Part shown: positions 55,901-63,663 of the stretch, one piece after another
Position numbering within the stretch: the first letter of the stretch is position 1
Layout: every line of letters starts with the position of its first letter
Notes under the pieces: generated by a model
Seen by the model: the letters and a program-made list of their open reading frames with translations, nothing else
Told to the model about the DNA's origin: nothing
The model's database searches: none
Program-made: the position numbers and the translations under genes
Source of the DNA: Pseudanabaena yagii GIHE-NHR1
GTDB lineage: Bacteria > Cyanobacteriota > Cyanobacteriia > Pseudanabaenales > Pseudanabaenaceae
Direction: 5' to 3'
Assembly: GCF_012863495.1 (NCBI RefSeq)
Contig: NZ_JAAVJL010000002.1
Span: 2,501-66,500, forward strand
DNA: 64,000 nucleotides

Positions 55901-57584
55901 TAATGCAGAATTCAAGGGAGATACTCAAGAAGATTTAGTTGATAATAGTAATAGTAATGAAGTTTTCGATACCAGTTCTAGAGAGACAACTCAAAAAGAT
56001 ATTACTGCTAGTGAGAATCTAATACAAACATCTGATACATCACTTCTAAATAGAAAACTAGATAGTAGTAATCAAAATTTAGAATCTCAAGACCTGCAAT
56101 CAATTGCTAGGATAGATAGTAGTGAAACTATTCTAAATGATGTCAACTCTCAAACTGAGAATACTCTGCAAAATCCTTCCCCAATTGCAGATAAACATTC
56201 ACAAGATATTCAATCATCTAATATTTCTGACTCCCAAAACATTGATGCAAACAGTCAAGCTTTAACAAATGATATTTCTGCTGACAATAACTCACAAACA
56301 ATTCAAGCAAAGCTAGATATACCAAGTCCAGATCTAGCTTTGGATGGCAATATAGACAATAATTTAGAGAGGAGTGATGACAATAATCTTTCTAACATAT
56401 CCAATGATGATTTAGTTCAAAAATCACCTAGTAGTTCTAAAGTAAACTTAGAAGAATCTTCTATAGATACTAATGTAGTAGATACTCATCCTGTAAATTT
56501 ACAGCTATCATCACAAGACAATATTCAAACATTAGATGGTATTGACCCATCTAATGTTTCATCTCAGTCTATAGATGTTAGCAGTCAGGAAATAGAAACT
56601 ATAGATAAATCAACTGGCTTAAATGCTATTCAAAAAGATGAAATAGATGCTAATAGTCAGTTAATCCAGAGGAAATCTGAAAGCATACCTCTAGAAAATC
56701 TAGGGAATACAGTACAATCGAAAACAGCAAATGCGATCGCATCCAGCAAAGATCAGAGTAATCAGACTGTTATCCAAAGGCTATCAGATCAGGCAAATGC
56801 TGATGATTTGACTCTACCGACAGTTTTACAAAATCTGGGGCAAACCGAGTCCTTAAGCAACTTTACGCCACTTACCAATAATCAATTCAATAATCAAAAC
56901 AGTGCTCAATTTACTTCAACGCATCCATCCCAATTACTACAAGCAAAAAGTAATGGTTCAACCTTCGGTAATGCTGTAAGCAATTCTGGAAGTAATTCTA
57001 ACTCTATAAATGCTCTATCACCTACACCTACTAGGATTCAGCCCAAAGATGATCCGACGAATCAAGGTAGTAGTCCGCAAGAAACTCATGCTGGTTGGTC
57101 AAATATCGCCGAACTATTAGCCAATTTGCCCCCTCCTAAAGTTTCTAGTAATCCATCAACTAGTTCATTAAACAAAAAATTAGTTAGTTCTGGCGATCGC
57201 AGTTCTTTGGCTAGTAATCCCAAACCTAGTCTATCTGCCTCCAGTCAAACTACATCTAGTCAAGCAATAATTCAGAGATCGCTTGACGCTAATGCTGATG
57301 ATGGAGATCTCTACATTACCCCAACGGGTTTACAGAGAGGTAATCCCAATCAGTTTACTAATAGTCAATCTAATACCATCCAGCGGCAACAAATGCCATC
57401 AGCAGATGCAAATTTGCCTGAGGCAACGGTTAAGGTGAACTCTCGTGATGACAGTGACAATGATGCCAATTTTGAGGAAAATCTCAATGCATTAGCCCAA
57501 GAAATTTACGTTTTGTTAAGACAACGCCTCGAAATCGAAAAAGAGAGACAAGGATCTAGATATCAAGGCAGATTACCTTGGTAA
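49950..57584 (+). CDS. giant Ser/Asn/Asp-rich IQR-motif protein of the CIS tip operon
   Basis: 2544 residues, no known domain recognised. A short ordered-looking start (LADDDLPDDIPLGNSDPLLVPTPLGQPFLQPKF) leads into about 2,300 residues of low-complexity sequence rich in Ser, Asn, Asp, Ile and Gln, punctuated about fifty times by a hydrophobic-Gln-Arg/Lys/Ala motif ((I/L/V)QR, IQAK, IQSK), often followed by acidic residues and Asp. Two stretches of about 300 residues are duplicated. The C-terminus is helical and ends ERQGSRYQGRLPW. The gene is more AT-rich than its neighbours. It sits where Afp6 lies in Afp loci, between the tube and Afp7 genes. Possible roles: tape measure, cargo-binding scaffold or anchor. 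None is shown. Confidence 0.8.
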   Translation: MSENSQIPSLADDDLPDDIPLGNSDPLLVPTPLGQPFLQPKFIYPLGAVSIINPDSLNAESDFETLSDSFNVFDHPLQTTESVAPPIANSQPNLQAKTITSSPKSVKRSPQNTSSKNPATSSPLIIPSKSSSLPTSQTKIQTSIANSSPANNSLNLQSNSSDEQSSLSEVLDKSDISSNFSEDTPIQRFTDILSSADDATSVISDSTSSVANIESSISQEVENNQSSPQLIQRESDTFDSDSSDAIFADNSPAITSSQESEPNTGDVASTDNSDIPNIQSKSVYQVNDRSDISKTTSKDISLNNNPPSIQRTSELSQSSQDVSNQDYRQDIQYNTDTYSPANTALDNDVNSDIKEDSSNSIQRKLEISNSESANNSTNAFSRKNLDSGNRESQAGQSLDITNTINNNLPDSIQRDLALSTDTNPTNLEDLAGGQPKQINVDDNISNQTSQVNLLDSTNQTSNQILEPNAKSVSNNKQIENPTIQRSLDGLSGINIPIVTSTGDQNIDLPNTNINNPNVDSSERQLQRQSDEISDATITSQTTSQSLQDALDQSNLNSSSILNADTKTQNNYSNPDSSNISTSINSSLINNIPTQIQAKSDLEDIPNHSSSPSDVPSDRMLEVLPIREMSFPDINTDIIPNESPQSSIIPSNSESHTIQKSINNQEILTNNEISSSSFNEQLSQNNSVNESSRLIQRESDLDSTKSTISDNNISNTSIEQLQRSNSSLDIASNSNLPTISNSETSLDIQSKTNESNQDIFDYQDEQFSSNTVLQSNTSSSIEDIINRNIFQENISIPNSDINTEITSNAPINNLLSRKFDIGSDISTNDRKSYIEDINEINSTKTDSTEDDFSNTLQSNPDINNLDNNFNNDFISNIQNNIQRDSSDISNLEDIETKSIQRDAEILTSNNINAYESFVPVKDIGSFDTSINTQIDSITDSNIDQSSNLDSISTIDNQNVQRQADNAYNFNKTLTANIQNDIQRDISNTSNLENIESNQIQGNLISTNVDLDNTNEQSNSIIQDITSDSPQIYGNILHNDNDANSFSNLDSEAEKSNDLNDAFDIDNQNIQRQSDSINVNNLEVPSTGISDELSIQRNLLNESLPNTSSNLSDTSISNNNNNNNIQLEASPDSISISESRNASDTSIANPIDSSISTNTPSRDDIVAPSDRLNNQLQRQIELSDVGTANLSTDIEETDPLGMTFGAPDDLLQSSRQVSPDVSMADKLDTSNTDSNYPNLQTQIDTSSLNLSPILDSDLSSVPEDINSNIIQSDSITLATENIINRKVDQLDAINNNNDISTTNNKERSVQRENHLDVNEDINSSNVNAEWRDNSFEQVNESLTIQSKLDIVPSDSYLDRDLPSLQDPNVVESTQNNSLQEISQNSLDNISSEQIQRSYETTSIPSSEIVESDSSLQSSSESSLLNEYNLSPTNSELSDSYVENNTNTNSNATIALENNLGNREQNIQRKSESGDPSQNTNISNLDASFSTNNVSSLESDDAIQRQIDLDNGRTDIDANNAYSDRNLDVQDAINLFGVNDRGAAVPDLPIAQTSSSQPLQRKSDSGIDFNEIGSINTKDVDLSSSFNIENISADIDRNTQNIQRDYDISTNTSINKIDRTENIEKTSKYPSVTSSQNLVQTSDTSLINRKLDSIDQSVASQDLQQVSTDNIIDNALQSNSIQSHNLNVQQSSASNSPNTSIKFAEQTLDHSLNASSQVLPLNSVEDDEVVQTQRSLQENNAVVDPTNTSPDVSQTIQPKLDVAASDSYLDRDLTNLQDAEHYNIDETPQSITETSQSNSLGGISQNSLDNISSEQIQRSYEASSTPSNEVVKSTSNLQSSSESSLLNEYNLSHTNSEVSDIYVENSTNSNSNTTLDSENRTTSVQRKYDANNFSHNTNVSNLDASLSTNDVSGLELDNAIQRQVDLDNSRTDIDIASNTDSDRKIDVQDAIDSFSMNDRIVDNPDLPHKITEPSQTLQRAVDITQTVNAEFKGDTQEDLVDNSNSNEVFDTSSRETTQKDITASENLIQTSDTSLLNRKLDSSNQNLESQDLQSIARIDSSETILNDVNSQTENTLQNPSPIADKHSQDIQSSNISDSQNIDANSQALTNDISADNNSQTIQAKLDIPSPDLALDGNIDNNLERSDDNNLSNISNDDLVQKSPSSSKVNLEESSIDTNVVDTHPVNLQLSSQDNIQTLDGIDPSNVSSQSIDVSSQEIETIDKSTGLNAIQKDEIDANSQLIQRKSESIPLENLGNTVQSKTANAIASSKDQSNQTVIQRLSDQANADDLTLPTVLQNLGQTESLSNFTPLTNNQFNNQNSAQFTSTHPSQLLQAKSNGSTFGNAVSNSGSNSNSINALSPTPTRIQPKDDPTNQGSSPQETHAGWSNIAELLANLPPPKVSSNPSTSSLNKKLVSSGDRSSLASNPKPSLSASSQTTSSQAIIQRSLDANADDGDLYITPTGLQRGNPNQFTNSQSNTIQRQQMPSADANLPEATVKVNSRDDSDNDANFEENLNALAQEIYVLLRQRLEIEKERQGSRYQGRLPW
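53960..56100 (+). repeat. internal direct duplication in the giant gene
   Basis: Segments of about 0.9-1 kb, near 53970-54935 and 55205-56100, encode clearly homologous sequence. Both contain SDSYLDRDL, SQNSLDNISSEQIQRSYE, LQSSSESSLLNEYNLS and TSDTSL(I/L)NRKLDS. Offset is about 1.2 kb, drifting through small indels. Confidence 0.8.
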
Positions 57585-57646
57585 TCTTAGGATAGTGCTA
57601 CTAAGCGCGAATATCCTAACGCTTTAAAACTAGTAAGGGATCAAGC

Positions 57647-58093
57647 ATGACAGGACAACTTGTAAAGGCTATGCTCACCACTACCGATGCAGGGGCAGCA
57701 GCGATAAATTTTCAGTTTAATCCTACTGAACTCCAATTTCAGAGATCGGTTAGCCTCAATCGTTCGGCAGGCGCACGTACAGCCTCAGGACTACCCAAAG
57801 TTACCTTTGCCTATCCTGAGCCAGTCAGCCTATCGCTGAGCAATTTAGTCTTTGACACTTACGAATCAGGTACAAGCGTCCTTACCTTAATCGAGCCAAT
57901 TATTAAGGCTACTGACTTTACAGGACAGTTAGAGCGTCCACCCGTATATGTTTTTGCTTGGGGGCAAACTCAATATCTCAAATGCTTTGTTAAACAAGTT
58001 AGTTATAAATTAACAATGTTTCTGGCTGATGGTACACCTGTAAGAGCAACTGTTGATATGTCACTAGAAGAAGTGGACAGTACCCAACTCTAA
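57647..58093 (+). CDS. CIS tube-spike adaptor (Afp7/Pvc7-like), short form
   Basis: 148 residues. The segments INFQFNPTELQFQRSVSLNR, FAYPEPVSLSLSNLVFDTYES and PPVYVFAWGQTQYLKCFVKQVSYKLTMFLADGTPVRATVDMSLEE match the CIS_tube domain of Afp7/Pvc7. Many members carry a C-terminal LysM domain; this one stops after the tube domain and has none. In the particle it links the tube to the VgrG spike, whose gene follows. Confidence 0.85.
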   Translation: MTGQLVKAMLTTTDAGAAAINFQFNPTELQFQRSVSLNRSAGARTASGLPKVTFAYPEPVSLSLSNLVFDTYESGTSVLTLIEPIIKATDFTGQLERPPVYVFAWGQTQYLKCFVKQVSYKLTMFLADGTPVRATVDMSLEEVDSTQL

Positions 58094-58106
58094 AAAATTA
58101 AGATTA

Positions 58107-58137
58107 ATAAATAGCGTTACGAAGCAACGTTATTTAT
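58107..58137 (+). other. intergenic hairpin
   Basis: AAATAGCGTT and AACGTTATTT arms (one G-U pair) form a small stem-loop between the adaptor and spike genes; it may modulate their relative expression. Confidence 0.45.
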
Positions 58138-58180
58138 CTCCTTAGCGATCGCTCCAACTTTAAACTAATACCAGTTGACA

Positions 58181-60085
58181 ATGCCCAAATATATACCAAC
58201 ACCCTTACTGCAAATTGAAGGAACTGCTGCTTCCGCAGATTTACTTAATGATATTTTGCAAATATCAGTGGAAGAGAGTCTACATCTACCCGGGATGTTT
58301 ACCCTAATTATCAATAATGATTATTTCCCAGGGAATGGCGACACTACATGGAAACATCAAGCATCATTTGCGATCGGGAAGAAAATTAAAATTGGCTTTA
58401 CCTCCAGCACCACTGAGGATGCTGATTTTTCTACTGAGGAAACTGGATATGTCATAGACGGTGAAATTACTGCGATCGAGACAGAATTCAACGAAAAATC
58501 ACAAGCTCCAATTATTATTCGCGGTTACGATATCTCACATCGGCTACATAGAGGTCGCTATAATCGTTCTTTCCAAGATGTTACCGATAGTGATGTAGTT
58601 TCTAAAATAATCGGTGAAGCTGGCATTTCTTCTGGAACTGTAACCGCAACCACACTTGTCCATGAGTATCTTTTTCAAGAAAACCAGACTAACATGGAGT
58701 TTTTAAGGGAAAGAGCGGCTCGTGTCGGCTTTGAACTATATGTCCAAAATGGCAAGCTCAACTTCCGTCAGCCCACTCAAGACCAAGAATTAACCCTTAA
58801 GTGGTTAGAGGATATTCATAGCTTTAGAGTGCGTGTTTCTAGCGCAGAGCAGGTCAGTTCTGTAGAAGTAAGAGGTTGGGACTATGCAACCAAGAAGGCT
58901 ATTGTTTCCACTGCATCAACAGAACAAGTCATTACTAAGACTGATAGTGGAAAAGGTAGTGCAGCCAGCACCAAATTTACGGTTAGCCCCAAAATGATTG
59001 TTGTTGATCAGCCTGTATTCAGTACAGGCGAAGCTCAGAAAATAGCGCAATCATTATGCAATGAATTAGGTGGAGAATTCGTCAATGCTGATGCCAAAGG
59101 CGAAGGAAATCCGAGCATTAGAACTGGTAAGGTTGTGAAGTTAACGGACATGGGTAAATATAGTGGTAGTTACTATGTTACGGAAACTCATCATTTGTTC
59201 CATGAACGCAAATATATTACTCAATTTAGTGTTAGAGGCTTAAGAAGTAGTGGCGATATCGTTTCTATCTTGTCAGCAAAACCACATCTAGAACCTGGGC
59301 AAACCATGCTGGTTGGCGTAGTAAGTAACAACAACGATCCTAAAGGCTGGGGAAGGGTGCGGGTAAAGTTCCCTACTCTTACAGAGGAGCATGAAAGTAA
59401 TTGGGCGAGAGTTGTCAGCGTTGGCGCAGGTCCCACAAGAGGGTTTGATTGCTTACCTGAGGTTAATGATGAAGTGTTAGTAGCCTTTGAACATGGGGAT
59501 ATTCATCGTCCCTATGTAATCGGTGGCGTATGGAATGGAACCGACGCACCACCTGAAACAGTTGCTAATACCGTTGTCGATGGGAAAGTCCGCTTACGCA
59601 CTTTTAAAACTCGTGTTGGACATAAGCTCCAATTTGTCGAAGAGGATAAAGATACAAAAAAAGGAGTGTATCTTAATACGATAGGTGGTCACAATCTCCG
59701 ACTAAACGATAGTGATAAATTTGCAGAACTAGAAACTACTGGAGGACATAAGTTCCGTGCTGATGATAGTAGTAAAGAAATTAGCTTAACTTCTACAGGA
59801 AACATTACTGTTAAAACTGGTACAAGTGGTTCAGCAAATGATCTCACGATTAATGCAGCAAATATTACATTAACGGCTACTACCAACATTACGCTCAAAG
59901 TTGGTAGTAATAAAATCGTAATTTCTAACTCTGGAATTGATATTGAAGGCATCAAAGTCCAAATAAAAGCTTCAACAACAGTAAATGTTGAAGCGACGGC
60001 AACTAATACAGTTAAAGGTACTGTCGTTAATGTTGATGGCAGTGGAATGGCAGTAATTAAAGGTGGTTTAGTTAAAATTAATTAG
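58181..60085 (+). CDS. CIS spike protein, VgrG/Afp8-like
   Basis: 634 residues from the ATG at 58181; a TTG two codons upstream is unlikely. Residues 1-365 are gp27-like (PLLQIEGTAASADLLNDILQISVEESLHLPGMF, YDISHRLHRGRYNRSF). Residues about 375-450 are the gp5 OB-fold with DPKGWGRVRVKFP, ESNWARV and the conserved VNDEVLVAFEHGDIHRPYVIGGVWNG. The end, from about 545, is a beta-helical needle of short Val/Ile/Thr repeats. The trimer forms the central spike that the PAAR-like protein caps. Confidence 0.94.
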   Translation: MPKYIPTPLLQIEGTAASADLLNDILQISVEESLHLPGMFTLIINNDYFPGNGDTTWKHQASFAIGKKIKIGFTSSTTEDADFSTEETGYVIDGEITAIETEFNEKSQAPIIIRGYDISHRLHRGRYNRSFQDVTDSDVVSKIIGEAGISSGTVTATTLVHEYLFQENQTNMEFLRERAARVGFELYVQNGKLNFRQPTQDQELTLKWLEDIHSFRVRVSSAEQVSSVEVRGWDYATKKAIVSTASTEQVITKTDSGKGSAASTKFTVSPKMIVVDQPVFSTGEAQKIAQSLCNELGGEFVNADAKGEGNPSIRTGKVVKLTDMGKYSGSYYVTETHHLFHERKYITQFSVRGLRSSGDIVSILSAKPHLEPGQTMLVGVVSNNNDPKGWGRVRVKFPTLTEEHESNWARVVSVGAGPTRGFDCLPEVNDEVLVAFEHGDIHRPYVIGGVWNGTDAPPETVANTVVDGKVRLRTFKTRVGHKLQFVEEDKDTKKGVYLNTIGGHNLRLNDSDKFAELETTGGHKFRADDSSKEISLTSTGNITVKTGTSGSANDLTINAANITLTATTNITLKVGSNKIVISNSGIDIEGIKVQIKASTTVNVEATATNTVKGTVVNVDGSGMAVIKGGLVKIN

Positions 60086-60127
60086 TCTGTTCTGCTATAA
60101 ACTTCGAGGCTAGAGGAGAAATAAGTA

Positions 60128-60520
60128 ATGGGTCAACAAGTAGTAATGGGAGCAATGATGCAATGCAGTTTTGGTGCTGCTCCAAGTTCATTGATCGTCA
60201 TTCCTAAAGGACCGCCTACTATGGCGGGAGGACCTTTAGCCGCAACGATCATGGACTTTGCGCCGATCGCTAATATTCCACCATTCGGCATGTGTAGCTC
60301 TATTGCTAATCCTATGGTAGCTGCGGCTACTGCTGCGGCTTTTGGAGTATTAACGCCTATGCCTTGTATCCCTGTAACCGTTGCTCCTTGGGTTGTCGGC
60401 GCACCAACCGTATTGATCAATAATTTTCCTGCTCTCAACAATTCCGCTAAATGTATGTGTACTTGGGGCGGTGTAATTTCGATTAATATGCCCGGACAAT
60501 TTACAGTACAAGTTCCATAA
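60128..60520 (+). CDS. DUF4280 PAAR-like spike tip protein
   Basis: 130 residues. QQVVMGAMMQCSFGAAPSSL, FGMCSS, NPMVAAATAAAFGVLTPMPCIPVT, APWVVGAP and CMCTWGGVISI are the DUF4280 pattern, with five or six conserved Cys residues likely to bind a metal. Caps the VgrG spike; corresponds to Afp10. RBS-like AGAGGAG upstream. Confidence 0.92.
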   Translation: MGQQVVMGAMMQCSFGAAPSSLIVIPKGPPTMAGGPLAATIMDFAPIANIPPFGMCSSIANPMVAAATAAAFGVLTPMPCIPVTVAPWVVGAPTVLINNFPALNNSAKCMCTWGGVISINMPGQFTVQVP

Positions 60521-60544
60521 CTATCCGTCAGTAACTATCAAATT

Positions 60545-60952
60545 ATGAGCAAATCAGATCAAGATTATATTGGTAGAGGGATTTCGTTTCCCTTAAGGGT
60601 GAGCGTTCAGGGTGGACTGAAAATTGATGGGGGCGATCGCAATTTAGAGGAATCGATCGCCACAATTTTGAATACAAAATTAGGTGAGCGGGTATATCGT
60701 CCTAACTTTGGTAGTCGTTTAGCAGATTTGACCTTTGCACCGATGAATCCACAGACGATTTTGTTGGCAAGGGTCTATGTGGAAGAAGCTCTGAATCGAT
60801 GGGAACCACGGATTAAAGTGACGGGAGTTTATGCTGAACCCGATCCGATTAAAGGTCGTCTCGATCTCAAAATCTTATATCGCCTCAAAGATGGGCATGA
60901 TACCCGCAGTATGGTTTATCCATTTTATTTGCTGCCTCCTAGTGAAAAATAA
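60545..60952 (+). CDS. baseplate wedge protein, gp25 family
   Basis: 135 residues, GPW/gp25 family: GRGISFPLRVS, the NLEESIATILNTKLGERVYRPNFGSRL block, and LNRWEPRIKV. The EERxxRPxFG-type motif is that of the family that starts sheath polymerisation at the baseplate (Afp9). It is the last gene before a 470-base repeat-filled gap. Confidence 0.94.
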   Translation: MSKSDQDYIGRGISFPLRVSVQGGLKIDGGDRNLEESIATILNTKLGERVYRPNFGSRLADLTFAPMNPQTILLARVYVEEALNRWEPRIKVTGVYAEPDPIKGRLDLKILYRLKDGHDTRSMVYPFYLLPPSEK

Positions 60953-60996
60953 TACTTATTAAGCCGTGGCACACGCGCAGCGTGCGCCACAGCTTA

Positions 60997-61108
60997 GGGA
61001 CTTGACGAGAAAAAAGGTAGCACCGAGTTTGTATGGCTTCGACTTCGCTCAGCCAACGTTGGCTGAGCGAAGTCGAAGCCGTAGGTACTTTAATTAATCG
61101 CAAGTCCC
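60997..61108. repeat. 112-bp palindromic mobile repeat, copy 2
   Basis: Identical in length to copy 1 at 3674 and different at two positions only. Perfect 46-bp palindrome at 61035-61080. TTA is found next to both ends. A separate small hairpin (60961-60995) abuts it on the left. Confidence 0.88.
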
Positions 61109-61149
61109 TTAATAAGTAACGTCAGTTCGGGTTAAGTTGGCAAATTTTA

Positions 61150-61231
61150 AAAGCCCAAAAGTAAAAGCATTGCTACGCAATGCTTTTACTTTTGGGCTTT
61201 GAGAGAGGGTTTGCGTAGCAAACCCTCTCTC
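61150..61231. repeat. two consecutive perfect hairpins
   Basis: Arms of 23 bases (61150-61172 and 61178-61200, loop CTACG) and of 14 bases (61201-61214 and 61218-61231) follow one another without gap. Both loops lie in a TTGC/GCAA context with CTACG or its complement. Together with copy 2 they fill most of the 470-base gap 60953-61422; no gene is seen in the rest of it. Confidence 0.8.
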
Positions 61232-61422
61232 AAAGCTCGTTTCAAATTATCCCGAACTCGCGTTAAGTATTATTACTGGTGATCTTTGGGGTGAAAAGCG
61301 CCGATTGTGAAAGTTAAGCCAGTTAGGTTTAAGCTTTTTTAAATAATTTGGTAGTTCATCGTTAAATGCTGCTCTAGCTAGTAAAATTCGGCAAGGCATA
61401 ATTCACTAGAGAGCTTTGTGTA

Positions 61423-63654
61423 ATGACCAGAGAGTTTGATTTTCTCCCTAATTTGCCCAAATCCGATCTTGACGATCGCACTTTTGCGGAGTTAGTGAAT
61501 GAATGTCTGCTGCGAATCCCCCGCTATTGTCCTGAGTGGACAAATTATAATCCTAGCGACCCAGGGGTAACGCTCATTGAGTTATTTGCTTGGTTAACCG
61601 ATCAAATGTTGATGCGGTTTAACCAAGTGCCGCGCCGTAACTACGTTGCTTTTTTAGAACTATTAGGGATTCGGTTACAACCACCAGCCCCAGCTCAAAC
61701 TGAAGTTACCTTTTATTTGAGTGCATCGTTGCCTGAGCCATATACGATTCCTGCGGGGAGTGAGGTGGCAACGGTACGCACAGAGGAAGAGGATGCGATT
61801 ATTTTTAGCACCGATCAACCACTGGTGATTGCCAAGCCGCGCATTTCCCATCTTCTTGCAGCATCAACAATCGAAGAAAAGCCTGAATCTTTGAGGGATC
61901 TCTTGCAGGATATCTGGTCGGAAGACAATGAAGAAGAATGGTCAGGTCAAGAAATCGCTTTATTTGGTGATCCACCTCAGCCGAATAATTGTTTTTATGT
62001 GGTTTTTGATGAAGAGCAACCGATTGATGGAAATGTAATTGCGCTCAAGTTTAAAGGGGAATCAGCAACCACTACAGGCATCAATCCCAATAATCCCCCA
62101 AGGTATTGGGAGGCATGGGATGGCTATGTATGGCAACCAGTATTGCTCAAAGATAGTGACGATCGCACTAAGGGGTTTAGCTTTAGTGAGCTAGCCAATG
62201 AGGGGACAAATCCTTTACAAGGAGCCGAAATAATCTTTCATCTACCGCTAACTTGGAATGTGTCACAGTTTTCGACCTATCGCGGACGCTGGTTGCGCTG
62301 TAGCTATGTGGAGCCGACAGGTAATCAATCGGGATACAGCCGATCGCCACATATTATCGGCATGAGTGCCCGTGCGATCGGGGGAACAGTGAAAGTCACA
62401 CAATGCTATGCGATCGCTAATGAAGTGGTCGGCGAAAGTAATGGCAAATCAGGTCAAGTGTTTTATTTACTCAATAAGCCTGTGTTACCCCGTCAAGAAG
62501 ATGAATATCTCTTAGTTAGTCCACCTGTAGGCTTGCCGCAAATATGGCGAGAAGTGAGCAACTTTTCGGAGTCAGGAGCCAATGATTTGCATTATGTGAT
62601 TGATTCTACTTCTGGCATGATTCAATTTGGACCTTTTGTACAAACTCCCAATTATCAGAGTCAGCATACATTGCAACGCATGAGGCTACAGGGGGAACCA
62701 ATGCAAAGGGTAATACCTGATGGGACTAATGCGATCGCTCTCAATCCCGAAGCCGCAGCGATCGCTTCCCGTTCTAGTGGCATCCAATATGGCGCGGTTC
62801 CGCCCAAAGGCTCGATCATCCAAATGGTGAAATATCGCACGGGCGGCGGCTTTCGAGGCAATGTCCAGCGCGGTAGTATTCAAATTGCGAAAAATGCAAT
62901 CCCCTATGTGGCAAGCCTCACCAATCATCTCTCAGCCTGCAATGGCGCAGATGCCGAATCCCTTGATGATGTTGCTATCCGTGTCCCCAAAATGTTAAAG
63001 ACTCGCGATCGCGCCGTTAACCAAGAGGACTTTGAATATCTCACTATGCTTGCGGGGGAAGGGACGGTAGCAAGGGTTCTCTGTACACCTGCGAAGAGAA
63101 AGGAAGATGCAGGGATTGTCAAACTGTTAATTGTGCCGCGAGTACGTACTTTAGGTATCGATCAGGGAGAGGGAATTGCACCTGAGCAGTTTGTATTAAC
63201 TCCGCAATTAAGCGATCGCATCTTGAACTATCTTGATGAACGCAAAATGTTAGGGGTACAGATTCAGCTCGAATCACCGAAATATGTAGGTGTATGCGTT
63301 CAAACAGAAATTTCCCTAGAAACTGCCTATAGTAATCCTCAAGTACAGCAGGATATCATTCGACAATTAAAGGTGATGTTATATCGCTTTCTCAATCCAA
63401 TTACGGGAGGTGTGCAGGGACAAGGTTGGGAATTTGGTCGCCCCGTCTATCCCTCTGATATTGTCAAACTATTACAAAATGTTCAAGGAGTAAGATTTTT
63501 GGGGACAGTTCAGCTTTTTGAATTGCGCTATGAAAATGGAGAATGGGTAAGGCGACTCTCACCACAACCAATTATTGATCCAAGTCCCACGGGGTTAATT
63601 TGTTCTTGGCGCAGTCCAAGGTTTCGCTCTAGTCACGTCATTAACATCGTATAA
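61423..63654 (+). CDS. baseplate assembly protein J-like (Afp11-type)
   Basis: 743 residues. The start (FLPNLPKSDLDDRTFAELVNECLLRIPRYCPEWTNYNPSDPGVTLIELFAWLTDQMLMRFNQVP) is the conserved opening of putative baseplate assembly proteins in extracellular-type CIS. The middle contains beta-rich insertions; the gpJ/gp6-like core (about 480-700) has RTGGGFRGNVQRGSI, DDVAIRVPKMLKTRDRAVNQEDFEYL and RVLCTPAK. Forms the ring of the baseplate wedge with gp25. Confidence 0.94.
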   Translation: MTREFDFLPNLPKSDLDDRTFAELVNECLLRIPRYCPEWTNYNPSDPGVTLIELFAWLTDQMLMRFNQVPRRNYVAFLELLGIRLQPPAPAQTEVTFYLSASLPEPYTIPAGSEVATVRTEEEDAIIFSTDQPLVIAKPRISHLLAASTIEEKPESLRDLLQDIWSEDNEEEWSGQEIALFGDPPQPNNCFYVVFDEEQPIDGNVIALKFKGESATTTGINPNNPPRYWEAWDGYVWQPVLLKDSDDRTKGFSFSELANEGTNPLQGAEIIFHLPLTWNVSQFSTYRGRWLRCSYVEPTGNQSGYSRSPHIIGMSARAIGGTVKVTQCYAIANEVVGESNGKSGQVFYLLNKPVLPRQEDEYLLVSPPVGLPQIWREVSNFSESGANDLHYVIDSTSGMIQFGPFVQTPNYQSQHTLQRMRLQGEPMQRVIPDGTNAIALNPEAAAIASRSSGIQYGAVPPKGSIIQMVKYRTGGGFRGNVQRGSIQIAKNAIPYVASLTNHLSACNGADAESLDDVAIRVPKMLKTRDRAVNQEDFEYLTMLAGEGTVARVLCTPAKRKEDAGIVKLLIVPRVRTLGIDQGEGIAPEQFVLTPQLSDRILNYLDERKMLGVQIQLESPKYVGVCVQTEISLETAYSNPQVQQDIIRQLKVMLYRFLNPITGGVQGQGWEFGRPVYPSDIVKLLQNVQGVRFLGTVQLFELRYENGEWVRRLSPQPIIDPSPTGLICSWRSPRFRSSHVINIV

Positions 63655-63663
63655 GGCTCTTGA

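Noticed and set aside
60133-60441. Minus-strand frame of 102 codons
   Set aside because: Antisense to the DUF4280 PAAR-like gene, whose Cys pattern is unmistakable.
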